Counted from the stretch's first letter, positions 48,188-60,424 are shown. The stretch: 64,000 nt of DNA from Condylostoma magnum (GCA_920105805.1 CAKKTI010000021.1:45886-109885), one strand, 5' to 3'. The notes: a model not told the origin generated them from the letters alone. Numbers and translations: made by a program.

Positions 48188-49735
48188 TTATTTATTTTTA
48201 CAATTGATCTAATAATAATTATCTTTGGTATAGATTTTGTCTCTTTCTCCTCCTCTAGTAATGATATTATTCAACTCGTTTTAAAGATTTCTGCATCTTT
48301 CTTAAGTGTATTGCAAATCCTACTGGATTTGCTCATTCATCCTTCTAAGTTTTTCACAGTTGTCTTATAAATCTTGATTCTCATAAGAAGCTCTCTTCTT
48401 ATCTAATGATATTTCATCTATTCTTCTTAATAAATTATACTCTTTATCTCTATAATCTCTTTCTAATGTGGCTAATGTTTGCTCCATTTGTTATTTAGTA
48501 GTTTAAGTATTTCCCAGTATATCTTAAGTTTAAGCTAATTTATCTTTAGTTTCACTGTAGTTTGATTATAGTTCAATATTGTTATTTTAAAGCTGCCTTA
48601 GCTAATGGGTAGTTTTATCAAGTTCTTCCTATAGTCCTTAATTAGTCATTTTTAGATTAGTGATAACATCCTGTAAATCTAATACTTTTTTATTCATATC
48701 TTCTATTTCATGTTTGTTTTCTCTTAATCTCTACTCTGCATTAACAAAACTTGTCCTTATTTCCCCTTGAATCCTCATTTCATTCTTTAATGATTAAACT
48801 TACCTATCTTAGTCTTAATTTTACTTCCTAAGCTACTAATACTCCCTATTAATAATATCATTTTCCTGTTTTTAATTATTAAATTTTTCACTTAAATCTT
48901 TAATCTTTTAATTTAACTCTTCCTCTTTAGCTCTTTAATCTGTAACATAATCTAACAGCGATGATTTTTCCTCCTCTAATTTATTTATTTCATTTTGAGA
49001 GTACTGCAAAGCCTCAGCAGCTTCTGACAAACTATTATCTAACTTATGTTTTACTTCTTTATGCTACTAACACTCTTTGCTCTTAGCTTCCAACTATTCT
49101 TGCAATCTGCTAACAATTGCCTATTAATTTTTTAGCTCTCCTTCTAATTTCCCCCTGGCTTTGTTAATTTAATCATTTTCAGATTTAGTTTTAGTAATAT
49201 CAATATAATCATTAACACTCTTTCCTCTGTATCCCATCCTAATCATTCTTTCTTCTAAACTTTGCTTTAAGATTTCAATATAAGCTGATTACTCTTAGTT
49301 TTAAAGAGTCTCCATTCTGAGACTTTCGTATAAATCCTTATTTTCCTTAATAACTTTTTCATATTGATCAAACAGCATATCATAGTCATTGCTTTTGCCA
49401 GATTTAGCACTCCTTGGGGTTTATTATTAAGAGAACTAGTACTCTAGTCTCGCGATTTACTATTTAGCCTTTCTAAGCTCCCTTGATACAGCATTGTCTG
49501 GTTTTTCCCCTAAATGCTCGTATACAATGGGCATTTCATGCCCAGGGTACAAATCCTATATTCTTTCCTCACACAACTACTTATAAATCTCTAATTCCTT
49601 CAACCTCTCAGCTTAACTTCTAATTTTTTCCTATAACTACTCATATATTTCATTATCCTCACTGGGCTCATACTCCAAGGCCTCTTCCATAAACTCGTTG
49701 TTTTCATCTATATTAGACAGAGGACTATCGTCCAT
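48188..49735 (-). CDS. long coiled-coil protein, probably centrosomal/basal-body type
   Basis: The 515-residue protein has a short N-terminal region (YPGHEMPIVYEHLGEKPDN, SRELRKAKQQIARLEYQ) and then unbroken heptads to the C-terminus (EKVIKENKDLYESLRMETL, LEKSLL-type repeats, QLRKQNQDQDRQVQSLKNEM, RIDEISLDKKRASYENQDL). No specific family is certain. Its position just downstream of ARMC9 and the composition suggest a cytoskeletal role, which is inference. It starts in the same frame as ARMC9, 24 nt after that gene's likely TAG stop, so an ARMC9 fusion cannot be fully excluded. TAA 48190-48188 ends it, 2 nt before the next ATG. Confidence 0.65.
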
Positions 49736-49759
49736 ATTTAAATTATTACAAATGTATAA

Positions 49760-52015
49760 CTAATTTTCTCATAGAGGAGACCTGGGTATTCTGTCTCTTG
49801 ATCTAAACGCGTATTAAAACTCCCCAGTTCCATTACCCGCCTGTTCTTACTAATTGTTTTACTCCTACGGCTAAGCTGGCTCTTCAATCAACTAATGAAT
49901 AGAATTACTACTAGGCAGTTCTTTTTCCTCCTCCTCCCCAGCAGACGGACTTGCAAAGCTCTTTTAACCTGGAGTCACTGGCCTATTGAATGGCTTTTCC
50001 GCTTTTTCTTCATCAGGTTTTGATATATATTTGCCCTATAGCAGCTCTTCTCCTGTTAGTACATGCGAGTCTTATATAACATCATCCATGTCTTCGTCCT
50101 CTGCTATGAATTCATCCAGGTCATTTTCATCATCCTCGGAGTCCTCTATATCATCTTCGTTGTCATCTGATTAACAGTCGTCTTCATCCTCACATAGCAG
50201 CTGGTCGTGTATGTATTAGATTTAGCGCTTGAAATGATCATCGGAGTTTTGTATTAGATAAGAGAGCTTTTAGTCTAGTTAGAGTCGGAATGCTCGCTCC
50301 TTTAAACGTTGACGGGTCAGAATCGAGTATAAAGTACCGTTTATGTATGTACGGACTTAGGTGTTCTGATGCTCTAGGAGGCTGTTCAGTACTTGCATTA
50401 TGTCTATTTTACTGTTCTCAATTTTATCCTTTCCTGCACGACGGAGAGAGAGATTCATTATAAGAGCTGTTGCGTATTCTAATGAGTAGAAGCTTATGGC
50501 TTCTGAATCTGTCTTTAGTAGTTTTCCAAGCCAGTCAATCATGTTTAGTTATATCATTTCTGATTAAGCTTATCTCCTTAGTGACAGTTTTTGAAGAGTT
50601 CCTAGTGCATTTTACCTCAATAGAGTGTCCTCGTTTTCCTCAAACAGCACTTATACTAAATTATTTATTATATTGTCTTTGGAAAGAACGTATGACCTTC
50701 CAGTACACTCAGATACAACTACGTTAAGAAATCTTACAATATGCTCTTAAACCCTTCGAGTGTTATTGAATAATTTGTCTAGTAGATAATCATGGGGCTT
50801 GGTAGTGCATAAAATGTTGTACTTAATATACTATTTTAGAGTTTCTTTTCTTAAAAACGCTTACGAGCGGGTTAATCGCCATCTCAGTGCTTAAATCAGA
50901 GCACATAGTTACAGCTCATCTTATAATTAATTCAAATCTCTTATAACTATGGCAAAATTGAGATTGATTAATTAGGAATGCCCTCTGGTCATTCCTTTAT
51001 CTAGCTTAATTTAAGTTGTTTCTTAATGATTAGCTGGAGGTGTAAAATCCCTCATATCTGATTAACTGTTAGAGAAACTTGCATTGACTGATAGGTCCTC
51101 AGTATTCATATTAAGAAAATTATCGTATTTTAGTATTTTGTCAAGTATTTTCGACATATGATCTTCCTCCACCTAATGCCCTCGTTTAAGCCCTTCAACT
51201 GAGCGGTATAATTCCTTAGCTAGGTTTAAAATATCCTTTGAGAAATTAGTTCACTTAGTTTAACTTTCTATTAGAGTAGAACGGGCATACTCTTCCCTCT
51301 AAGATAGTTATTACAGCTAGAATTAAAGATCCTCTATTCTTTAACTTAATTCCTCTACCTCTCTATTGTCAATCACTTTATTGTTTTCTTATTTAGGCTG
51401 ATTTCCTTGTTTTCTCCTGTTAAGTTGATGCGATTTGTATATTTTATGCAGAATTGAGGGCTCGTTTTATGGAGAATGAGCTTTAAAGAACTTAGATATT
51501 CTTTCTCTTAAGTCAAGTAGCCATTGTCTAGTGAAAAGAACTTTGAATGCCGGATGCTCCAATGGGGAATTGATATACGGCAAAGCATAGAAGTATAGAA
51601 ATTCCTCGCTTTAAGACAGCTCTTGTCCCTTAGTTGCTAAAAATTCCTTGAAAAAGTTCAATTGCTTTTAAAATTCATCGAAGTTTCTTTAAGTTGGAGA
51701 TTTTTTACCTCTTTTTAAAGGGTGAAGTGGGAAAATAGTTAAGAATAAGTTTATATAAAACTCTAGTTTGAGTGCTTCTTGTGAATTTTTAGTTTAAGAA
51801 GTAAGCGATCTGTTTCAAATAGACAAGCATTAATCTCGGTCACCTGAATCTAAAGCTTTTATTAATTGGTTTAATGATTGATTGGGATCCTTTTTAGGCT
51901 TCTCAGATTACAGCTCATGGATAAAAACATCGAGAGTATTCGCAAATCCTTCTTTAAATAGGAAGTCTTAGACTGCCTTGGTTAAAATATCAATAACTTG
52001 TTTTCCTTATGCCAT
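49760..52015 (-). CDS. ARMC9: ARMC9 (LisH/armadillo, ciliary basal body)
   Basis: The 751-residue protein has an N-terminal LisH motif (VQDFLFKEGFANTLDVFIHEL), the HPLKRG and SEEFLYFYALPYI region, a coiled coil, and a C-terminal ARM array. That array carries signature ARMC9 segments: CALISALRWRLTRSQAFL, VQNILCTTKPHDYLLDKLF, LEYATALIMNLSLRRAGKD and YINGTLYSILTRQRLKERA. ARMC9 sits at the basal body and ciliary tip and is a Joubert-syndrome gene in humans. A long acidic stretch (EDEDDCQSDDNEDDIEDSED) follows. TAG 49762-49760 is the chosen stop. Confidence 0.9.
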
Positions 52016-52113
52016 ATTAAAAATTTGATTAGTTTATTAGGGATTTGATATAGATTATATGTTCTTTAAAATTAGTGTAAGTTCTTTTGTGCAATTTTAC
52101 AGTGTTTAGATAT

Positions 52114-52119
52114 AAAAAA
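52114..52119 (-). terminator. RNA polymerase III T-run terminator of 5S gene
   Basis: Six consecutive T on the minus strand lie 5 nt after the inferred 3' end of the 5S rRNA, the usual Pol III stop signal. Confidence 0.75.
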
Positions 52120-52124
52120 GTGTT

Positions 52125-52243
52125 GGCTATCAGCACGAGGGATTCCCTGGAAGTCACCCACCCAAGTACTATCCTCGCCTTATGCCGCTTAACTTCGGAG
52201 TTCAGATGGGATCCGGTGCTTTAGGCATAGTATGGCCGATAAC
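52125..52243 (-). rRNA. 5S ribosomal RNA
   Basis: The minus strand begins GTTATCGGCCATACTATGCC and includes ACCGGATCCCATCTGAACTC and CCGAAGTTAAGC, the universally conserved eukaryotic 5S core containing the TFIIIA-type box A and box C region. The 3' end GATAGCC pairs with the 5' GTTATC to close helix I. Length is about 119 nt. A run of six T (52119-52114 on the minus strand) follows and fits RNA polymerase III termination. It stands alone among protein genes rather than in a visible tandem array. Confidence 0.96.
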
Positions 52244-52976
52244 GAACTTATTCATACTGAAAGTACTTAAATACTGTAAAACTACTAAATAATATTGTTA
52301 GTGTTCGGATAAAGAGTTTAATAACATTAAAGATATTTCATTAAAATATGCCTAAATGAGAAAAGCATTTAAATGATGTTTTAACTGATTTTGGGATGAT
52401 AAAGACTCTAATGATATATTTTTGACCCTTTATAGTCAAAACATATTTACGCAGTTTTTTATTAATATTTCTCAATACTGTTTCGCATAGTTTAAATAAA
52501 TAATTGAGTGTTATCATAATTGGCAAAAAAAATATTTATTAGTTGTTAGCTATTACTTATTTTATTACTTTTAAAGTATTATTTGTTAATAAATTGCTTA
52601 ACTTTTTTATTCATAACCTTAGTAATTCTTATTATATTTACATACACAAGATTCATCATTTAAGGAAATATTCTGAATTAACAGAACTATTTCATTCGCA
52701 TATTAACTCATAATACTAATGCAATGAATAAATTTCGTTACATTTTAAAGCTATATAATGAATAAATGCTTTAGTAAGTAGCGCCTTCAAATAATAACAC
52801 TTTTATATATTAAAGATCTTATATTCTGCCTTTTACTAATTCTTTGTTTAAGTTTCAATAAAATTTTCGTTTCAAAATGTAAATTTAGCTTCACAATTTA
52901 CTTAATTTTGTGTATATAGATTTTTAAAATCTTTTGCATATATGTCATACAATACTAAATAATAATAAGGTAAATA
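52244..52976. other. AT-rich region upstream of 5S rRNA
   Basis: I see no coding domain here. It is very AT-rich with many short TAA/TTA runs. It includes the 5' flank of the 5S gene and the 3' flank of the SANT-like gene. Confidence 0.55.
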
Positions 52977-53690
52977 CTAATCTGATTCAAGCTCTCTTAT
53001 TCTGGCTTCATTCTTGCTTAATGAAGATTCTAACTTCTCCAAATTCTTATACAAATCCTTTATCTAAGCCCTTCGCTATTATGAAATATCAATTTCATCA
53101 TTTGAGTTACCTAATGAATCATCTTCGGAATACTAATAATTTTGTTCTTAAAAGTGATTTAGTATCTCAGATGAGCAATCTGAATCTGTGGCCTCTATAC
53201 TAGAAATAGAATTTGAGCATGAAGAGGAGTAGTAAGATTCTGATAGCACTTATCTCTAGTAAATTCTTTTAATTTGATTAGGATTAAATTCTGGGAAAGA
53301 TTACTAAATTTTAATTCAATTTGCTCCAAATTTAGCATAAAGTTGATTAAGTAGCTTTTGATTTATTTAACCGTTTTGTTTATTTCTTTTAAAGTATTCT
53401 TTTAATTGCTTACTCTAAATTAAAAATCTTTATTGTACTTTCTTACGGGCGAAGCCTATTGGTATTGGTAAATTATCATCTAATTGCTCTGAATCATTAA
53501 AAAAGGATTATTATGTTGCAGTTCTAGTGCTTTCGTTAAAATTAGAATAGTTAGGCTTTTATTGGGAGGAATCTGTGGCTTTTTTTGAATTTAAAGGTTC
53601 TTTTTTATCATCTTTATCACACTTTAAATGCTTCTTTGCGCACTTTTCCCAATATTTACCTGCTATGTTTGCAGCTTTTATCCAATTCAT
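52977..53690 (-). CDS. SANT/Myb-like domain protein
   Basis: The 237-residue product begins MNWIKAANIAGKYWEKCAKKH. Residues about 110-150 carry LLNQLYAKFGANWIKIQQSF followed by NPNQIKRIYQRQ, a Myb/SANT-like helix set in which the key Trp (GANW) is TGA. A Ser-rich and acidic region follows, and the end is a helical segment (KDLYKNLEKLESSLSKNEAR). It may be a nuclear DNA- or histone-binding factor, as inferred from the SANT-like motif alone. TAG 52979 is the likely end; a later stop is possible. Confidence 0.6.
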
Positions 53691-53981
53691 TTTTATTTAG
53701 AAAAAGGTATAAAAGTTAAAAACGCTATATCATTATCATTTTGAATATAGAGTAAATTTTAATTATACCTTTTATAATCTGAATTCAAAGTAATTGATTA
53801 ACTAAATTTGCTTATATGCAGTTGATTGTGGTAATACTAATGTTTAGTTATTTAATATATTTAGGAAAGACTTCTAATTGCTATCAAATCAATATGTAAT
53901 AAATTAATTTCAATAATAATCAGATCAAAAATACGAAATGTCTTGATTATAACCTCAACAAACTTAATGAATAACAGCTTA

Positions 53982-54878
53982 TTAATTATCTATTACAATT
54001 TCCTGATCCACTAAATCATCTCTTATAATAAATGGATGATCTCTTTCCCCGCACAAGATATCATGTTCCCAGCAAGTATTAGTTGAGGTTTACTGACTAT
54101 ATAAATGCTCTTCAGGTTCTCCAAATGTTTTTATTCACTCTCTTAAGCAAATCATTATCCGTGGTTCAACCAATAAATACGTCCAATCTAGCTCTCTATA
54201 ATCGTACCAAGGCTTAGGCATAACTTCCTCATCAAAATTATCAATTTCTTGAGTAGATCTGCACGCTCCATTAATAAGAGTTTGCATTAATCCTGTTTCA
54301 GTATTGACTAATCTAACATAACTGTTTCCCATATCAAATATATACAGGAATCCGTCTTCATCTATGCCTACTAACTCAGGTGTATTTAAACGATTGATAA
54401 TATACGGCCCATCCTTAAACCCTGGCTCCCCGCATATACCTGCATATTCCTTTATTTCTCCTGTATTTAAATTAACTTTCCTAATACAATGATTTCCCGT
54501 ATCAGCTATGTATAATATATTTTACTTAGTCTCACCTATTTATCTGCTATCATAAGTCATGGATTTTGGACTATTCAAAAGAGCAGTGGAAATTTCACCA
54601 TCTCTAAAACCTGATTTATATAGTTCTCCTATAATCAAACTAAGCTTTCCACTTAAGCCTTCAACGTTTTCTTTAAAAGCTTATCCTGCTGTATGAGTAA
54701 AAGGATTAACAAGCCAAAATGAATTATCAGATGCTATTAAGTAAAAATAAGATCAATAAAAAGCCTTTGCTGATGGATCTAAAGGGTTAAAATCTCGGAA
54801 TTTTGACCCAAAGTATTCTTCGAAATTATAGTAAGATTGTGGTTTAACTATTTAAACTAGTAATATAAACTATATCAT
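53982..54878 (-). CDS. secreted NHL-repeat protein
   Basis: The 298-residue protein starts with a signal-peptide-like MIQFILLVQIVKPQS and contains NHL beta-propeller segments: LNSPKSMTYDSR, ILYIADTGNHCIRKVNLNTGE, GFKDGPYIINRLNTPELVGID, FLYIFDMGNSYVRLVNTETG. The last third is Trp/Cys-rich (TNTCWEHDILCGERDHPF). I infer an extracellular or vacuolar protein; the ligand is unknown. The start is fixed by lack of other Met in the first 100 residues. Its ATG is only 9 nt from the divergent RING gene's ATG. Two successive TAA codons (53984, 53981) end it. Confidence 0.75.
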
Positions 54879-54887
54879 ATTTATAAA
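54879..54887. promoter_or_regulatory. 9-nt spacer between divergent start codons
   Basis: The sequence ATTTATAAA separates the ATG of the NHL gene (minus) from the ATG of the RING-TM gene (plus). It resembles a TATA-like element readable on both strands, but transcription presumably initiates inside or very near the opposite coding region, or the starts are further in than assumed. Confidence 0.45.
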
Positions 54888-55331
54888 ATGGAAAGCTTAT
54901 CAAAAGAACTACGATAAGATTTTATGTGTCCTTTATGCCTAGATTTAATTTACGATCCGGTAAGCACTCCTTGTGGACATAACTATTGCAAGGTTTGTGT
55001 TGTGTCTTTATTTAAATAAACTATATACAGGATCTAGTGTCCGGTGTGCAGAAGTAACATCAGAACATAAAATTTTCAGACTAATTAGTTGCTAAGGTAA
55101 TTGATTTAAAAATTGTACTAAAAGGACTATGAAGAAAGGAGGAAAGATAATCCTCTTATAAAACAAGATTTTATGCAAAAAGGAGGAGTTGGGCAGAAAA
55201 TAAGATCGGTAATGTCTTATGTAATTACTTTTGGTTTAATCTTTTACTTTTTTAGGAATTTGAGGTCTAATTTGTTTGTAGGGCAGATGTTTAGGCTTAT
55301 TCAGAGAAATTTGTCAAGTACTTATTTGTGA
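54888..55331 (+). CDS. RING-finger membrane E3 ligase, RNF185/RNF5-like layout
   Basis: The 147-residue protein has a C3HC4 RING at the N-terminus: [27 protein letters not shown], then CPVCRSNI. A linker follows, then a hydrophobic segment ([13 protein letters not shown]) near residues 110-125. RING plus C-terminal membrane anchor suggests an ER or endosomal ubiquitin ligase. Ligands are complete. TGA 55329-55331 ends the gene. In-frame TAA and TAG occur at Gln-compatible sites, including inside the RING. Confidence 0.85.
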
Positions 55332-55892
55332 TAATTTGGTTGGAGTTGCATCTTAGTGATTTTTAGATATCTTGAAGCTACTTCAACTATTTCTGGAATT
55401 TTATGATAATTTATTAGATAAAGATTGATTAAAGGGAGATGGAACATTTATTTCAGTTATTTTATACACTTTTAACTTAATGTTTAAATATGCTATAAGG
55501 CTGCAGTATTTGCATTCAGTTAGGTAACTATAGCAACTTATAATTGATTTAGGACTACTGATTCAACATAAAAATACAGTTATACTGCAATATAAAGGAA
55601 TTTACTATACATTATTTGTGGTAAGAATATATTGTAAGTTTATAGTGATTAATATAAATTATTCTTGCTACCTATAGCTTAATGTAACCCATCTATATTA
55701 ACTCTAATTATAAAACCCTACACTATTACTTAAAATCAAAACTTAGACCATCATTTATACATTGGCTGAAAATTATCAAAATTTTGAACCTCTTAGGGTA
55801 AATCTTGAGCAAACACTTCTCTATAACTGATTCACATTGTAAAAAAATTAAACAAATACCTCATAACTCATACATATTAAATCCTATCTTAC
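55332..55892. other. AT-rich intergenic region
   Basis: A gap of about 560 nt between convergent RING-TM and truncated-haemoglobin genes. I see no recognisable coding or RNA feature. This is unusually long for a tail-to-tail gap in this window, where others are 0-93 nt, so a small unrecognised gene is possible. Confidence 0.5.
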
Positions 55893-56252
55893 TTAATTAG
55901 AAACAACATCCTCCCTGAAAGCATTCACTACATCTTCAATGTCTTCCATATGCTCATCCTGTACTCCAGCTTCTTTTAGAGTATCCACAAAGTTCTGCTT
56001 GAATGTTTCAAAGTGCTGGATTTGTACTCCAAGGTTGCTGTGAACACGTTTGATTGAGCTATAAAAGTGCTGGTCAGAATTTCCTAGTGCGGCTTACAGT
56101 AGTTTTTGGTTCATTGATTTAATATTGGTAAGATCCTTGTCTGCAAAATATGCTCGCAGTTAAGGGTCTTGGAGGTTTCTATCATAGAGTCTATCAATTA
56201 TTTAGTTCCAGAAGGCGTCTCCTCCGTATTGCTCGTAAATAGAATCAGACAT
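55893..56252 (-). CDS. truncated haemoglobin (group I type)
   Basis: The 119-residue protein matches truncated haemoglobins: SIYEQYGGDAFWNQIIDRLYD, LQDPQLRAYFADKDLTNIK, KLLQAALGNS, RVHSNLGVQIQHFETFKQNF and LKEAGVQDEHMEDI. His71 in RVHSNLG is the likely proximal haem ligand. The glycine motif (GG) near residue 10 is present. Related small globins are known in Tetrahymena and Paramecium, where they bind O2 or handle NO. The length matches the family, and TAA 55895 falls right after the last helix. Confidence 0.93.
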
Positions 56253-56619
56253 TTATTATAAAAAAATATGAGTCACAAATTGAAGGGATATATGAGATAA
56301 GTGATTATTTAATATTATGTAATATGAAGTATATAAAACACTACTTTTTATGTAATTTGAACAATGTTTTTAATAAACAAGCAGCAGTGGTTTATCTAGT
56401 ACTTTCATACTGTATAAAAGTATCTAAATTATGTTATATTGTCTTATTAATTACAAAGTATTTACTATAAAATTTCCTTATTAACTGATGCGTAATATAA
56501 AAGTAGGTAATCAATAACTAAATACACTTTCTAACCTATTCTTCTATATTCAATTTATACATACAGAATACTTATGGTAACAATGTCAAACTTCCTCAAA
56601 CAAATATAACAATTTTAAA
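56253..56619. other. divergent intergenic region
   Basis: This is the 5' flank shared by the truncated-haemoglobin gene (minus) and the WD40-channel gene (plus), AT-rich with no further gene. It presumably holds both promoters; I cannot point to a specific site. Confidence 0.5.
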
Positions 56620-59600
56620 ATGTCTCAGTATATGACAAGTTACTTAAAATAATAGATAGAGGATACTACAGTGGATATGGACAAACAACAGCGTTTAATG
56701 TCCGTAAGATTTTCCTCTCTACGCCATTCTGCCATAGGAAAAGAAGTAATCTCCTATTTTGAATCTACAACTGATAGAATAGGAAACTGAATTGATCGTC
56801 AAACAGGTAAATCAGAAAAGCTTGATTGGATGCCAAAGTAAATCAATGTACTAGGATAAAATTTGGTTATTTTGTACGTCAACGGAGTTGTACACTTAAA
56901 AGACAGGGATCAAGATAACTCTCAAGGAATCGAAATTTTTAACGATGTAAAACTACTAACAATTTGCTATGAGGATGAAAGTTTAGTAGTTATATCTGAA
57001 GACATGCTAATTCAAGTATATTCGACATAGGAAAAGCAAGTAATAAGTTAAAGTCAAATCATAACTGACGATGCTATATTTTCTTTGCATTTGAATTACT
57101 TTTAAAAATAGATTTTTGCATTGACTAATAACAGCACTATCATAAAGTGGAATTATGAGGACCTAGATGATATTTAGTTCTTTGAGTTTTAAAATGTATA
57201 CAGAATCAAGCCAGTGGGTGGGAGTTTAATTCTAGGCTATGGAAATGGATTATTATAAATAGCAAAAAGTAGAAATCCAGAGGAAGTTATAGCAGAAGTT
57301 CAATTATCTGATACAGAATCACCTATTATTGGAATCGACACCTTTTATGACGAAGATCATTGGAAAATAGTAGTATGTAATATAGATGCTGATTTATTTT
57401 TATTTAACTGAAATCAGAGCAGCCTTGAATACATAATACAATCTACTTCTAGTTTATCTGATGATATAATGCAAATTAAATTTTCATATGATGGTTAGTA
57501 CATAATCCTATGCTCTAAAGAAATCGAGGTTATCAATATAGACTATACAGGAGACAGTAAAATATTATCAGGCCACTAAGACTTTATAAAAGACTTTGCT
57601 ATAGACGAGGAAAATGGAATATATACAGCAGGGAATGACAGGGCTCTGAAAAAATGGGCTTTTCCATCTCCCTATAAAGTAAAGCATTTTGATTTAGAAT
57701 ATAATTAAGATACTGATAGAGAGTATGAGCCTTAATTTGGGTATGTGCATAATTATGTATACGGGTTAAATAATCAAAGTGCATTAAGAGCGTGGGATCT
57801 GAAATCTGCATAGCTGTACTCTGAGTACTAATTTGAAGAGGAAGTCACTGCCATTGCCGATTCCCCCTAAGTCAGCTTTTTAATAGCTGTAACAGAAACG
57901 ATGTTATGCAAAATTCAATTTCCTGATTTAGATATAATTTATTAGACTGAACATGAGGAGAAAATTAGTATTGCTGTTATAGGGCAATTTGGTTAATAAC
58001 TATTCACAGATAGCATTAACAACAATATAATCATATGGAATATTTAACCTGAATTTCATGCAGTTCATCATTTAAAAGGACACATTGATAGAATTAACTG
58101 AATAATGCAAGTTCAACTGGATACAGAAGAATAGTTTCATATTGTGTCATGCTCTAGGGACTAAACTATACGAACATGGAAGGACGGGGCTTCAGTTAAA
58201 CCGATCAAAATTAAAGATGGTATCTAACCAAAGTAAATAGAAATATCATCAGATGGTAAATTCTTGATGTTTATTACGGAGTAGGATCAGTATATAAGAG
58301 TTTATAATCAATAAAATTAAAAGCTAGAGTCATAGTTAAAACATGATCCAGAAGTGTACTCTATTGCTATTATTCAAGGAGATAGATATTTAATTTCTTT
58401 AGGAGGATAAAAAACTCTCAAATTTTGGTCGTTAAAGTACAGGTATGAACTAGCAATGATTTACACTCAGCTTTAATTTGATAGAATAAAGATTATAGAT
58501 TAGTATGACTACTTTTTGCTATATTCCAATACTAAAATTATAAGTATAAAAGATCCTTTAGTAAATAAGCAGATTAGTATTCTAGGAACAAACTAATCAG
58601 AGAGTTAGTTTATATGGTATTTAAGGCAAATTATTAGATAGAAGTAGCCAGAATACAATGCTTTGATGGATAATTTCTTAATAATGCCTTATATGATTAA
58701 CACTGTTCATTTCTACACCTATTTTAGAATGCCTGAGTTATTGAGTTAATCTTTACAGCAAAATGGCAATTGTATTTTATCACAGGACCTTATATCTCCC
58801 ATAACAATAGCCATAATAACAGATTCTAAAGATTGCTTTGACTTATTAATCAACCATTTAACCAAAATATCTAAATTTAACAGACATCCTCTGAGAATTC
58901 TAGAAAGTGACATTACTATGATTAATTATAAGGGATACAGTAATTTAAAGGATATCTATGACAGATTATACATGAATTCTACTGATAGTGTTTTACCCAA
59001 ATTCGCGCCTTACGGCATGTGGCTGCCTAAGTACTACGTGAGTACAAATGATTATCTTGATCCTTCACTTGTAAACAGCGAATACGAGGAATGCAGAAAT
59101 TCTACTCCTACTGTTCCTGTATTATTCAAAAACTCAATCATAAAACTATCCCTCTCGCTCGGATCTCATGAAAGTATAAAGTTTCTGAAAAGCTTGCTAA
59201 AATCTGAAAATGAGGAGCTATTTAGAACTGAGTTTATCAAGCATATAATTGAGTATAAATGGAAATAAATATATAAATTCATTCTTAGCTAGGGAATGGT
59301 TTATATATTCTACTTAATTTTCCTAATAACTCATGTTTCTTCTAATAATTTTGCTGTACTTTTCTTAGGTTTAACAGTTACATTATCTATAGTACTGTCT
59401 TTATACGAAGTATGCTATATGATATTAGCTCCTAGTTACTACTTTAAATCAACTATAAATTACATAGATATTTTAAGAGGAATCTTTTGTATTATCTACA
59501 CATTTATATATGATGATGAGGAAGAGGATGATTTGTAAATAGGAATGTTATTTATAACTATTCTTTTAAGCTTTATTAGAGTTCTTACATATTTCAGATT

Positions 59601-60336
59601 ATTTTAAAGTACAAGGTACTTTGTAAGACTTTTAACTGAAGTTGTTTTTGATATGAGGTACTTTTTCCTTATTTGCACTTATTCTATGTTTGCATTTGCT
59701 TATATTTTTATGGCTTTATTGCTGGATATTGAAGATAGAGATGAGTTTGATAGTAAGGTATATGATACCTACATTATTTACATTGGAGAATATGATATAA
59801 AATAAGAGAGGTTCATACCATGGCTTTTCTTCATAGTAGCTACTTTGATTAATCCTCTTATTCTATTAAACTTACTCATTTCTATTATTTCAGATACATA
59901 TGCCAAAGTGCAAGAGAAGCAGTAGATTGCTGATTTATAAGAAATGTTAGCAATTATATGAGAATTTGAAACTTTACTAGTGTTTAGAAGAGATTAGAAC
60001 TAAAAGAAGTACTTTTTCTATTAAACAACAGTGGAATAGGATAGAGCAGAGGATGATATGTGGGAAGGAAAGATAAGAGAAATTAAAAAAGGACTTTCAG
60101 TAATTGCTGCGAATCTTATAAAATCGGAAGAGGAAGTTAAAGAAGGAAGAGAGAGAATTGATATTAAAGAGCAATAAATAGGCGATTTGATTAGAATGAT
60201 AGAAGAAAATACTCACAAAGGAGTTAGATAGTAAAATTTAGAATATAAAATTAATAGGATTTAATAAGATTTAAAGTATAGGAAATGTTTGAACACTATA
60301 AAATGTGGATATCAATTAAGCTATAATACATATTGA
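56620..60336 (+). CDS. WD40-repeat / TRP-like ion-channel fusion protein
   Basis: The 1238-residue frame has an N-terminal half of WD40/propeller repeats (TIIKWNYEDL, QDFIKDFAIDEENGIYTAGNDRALKKWAF, KGHIDRINWIMQVQ, IVSCSRDQTIRTWKDGAS). A C-terminal membrane region from about residue 890 has at least six hydrophobic segments (MVYIFYLIFLITHV, AVLFLGLTVTLSIVLSLYEV, IDILRGIFCIIYTFI, YFFLICTYSMFAFAYIFMAL). The pore-S6 pattern LINPLILLNLLISIISDTYAKVQ is typical of TRP/polycystin-like channels. A coiled coil follows (KSEEEVKEGRERIDIKEQQI). The usual ciliate end CLNTIKCGYQLSYNTY precedes TGA 60334. No intron is needed. I infer a cation channel with a cytosolic propeller; the gating stimulus is unknown. 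Confidence 0.8.
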
Positions 60337-60424
60337 TATACTAATAAAAGTACTATATTAGAATATTCAAAAAATCATATGACGAGATTCATATTACACT
60401 ATTATGTTTAATATATTACTAAAT

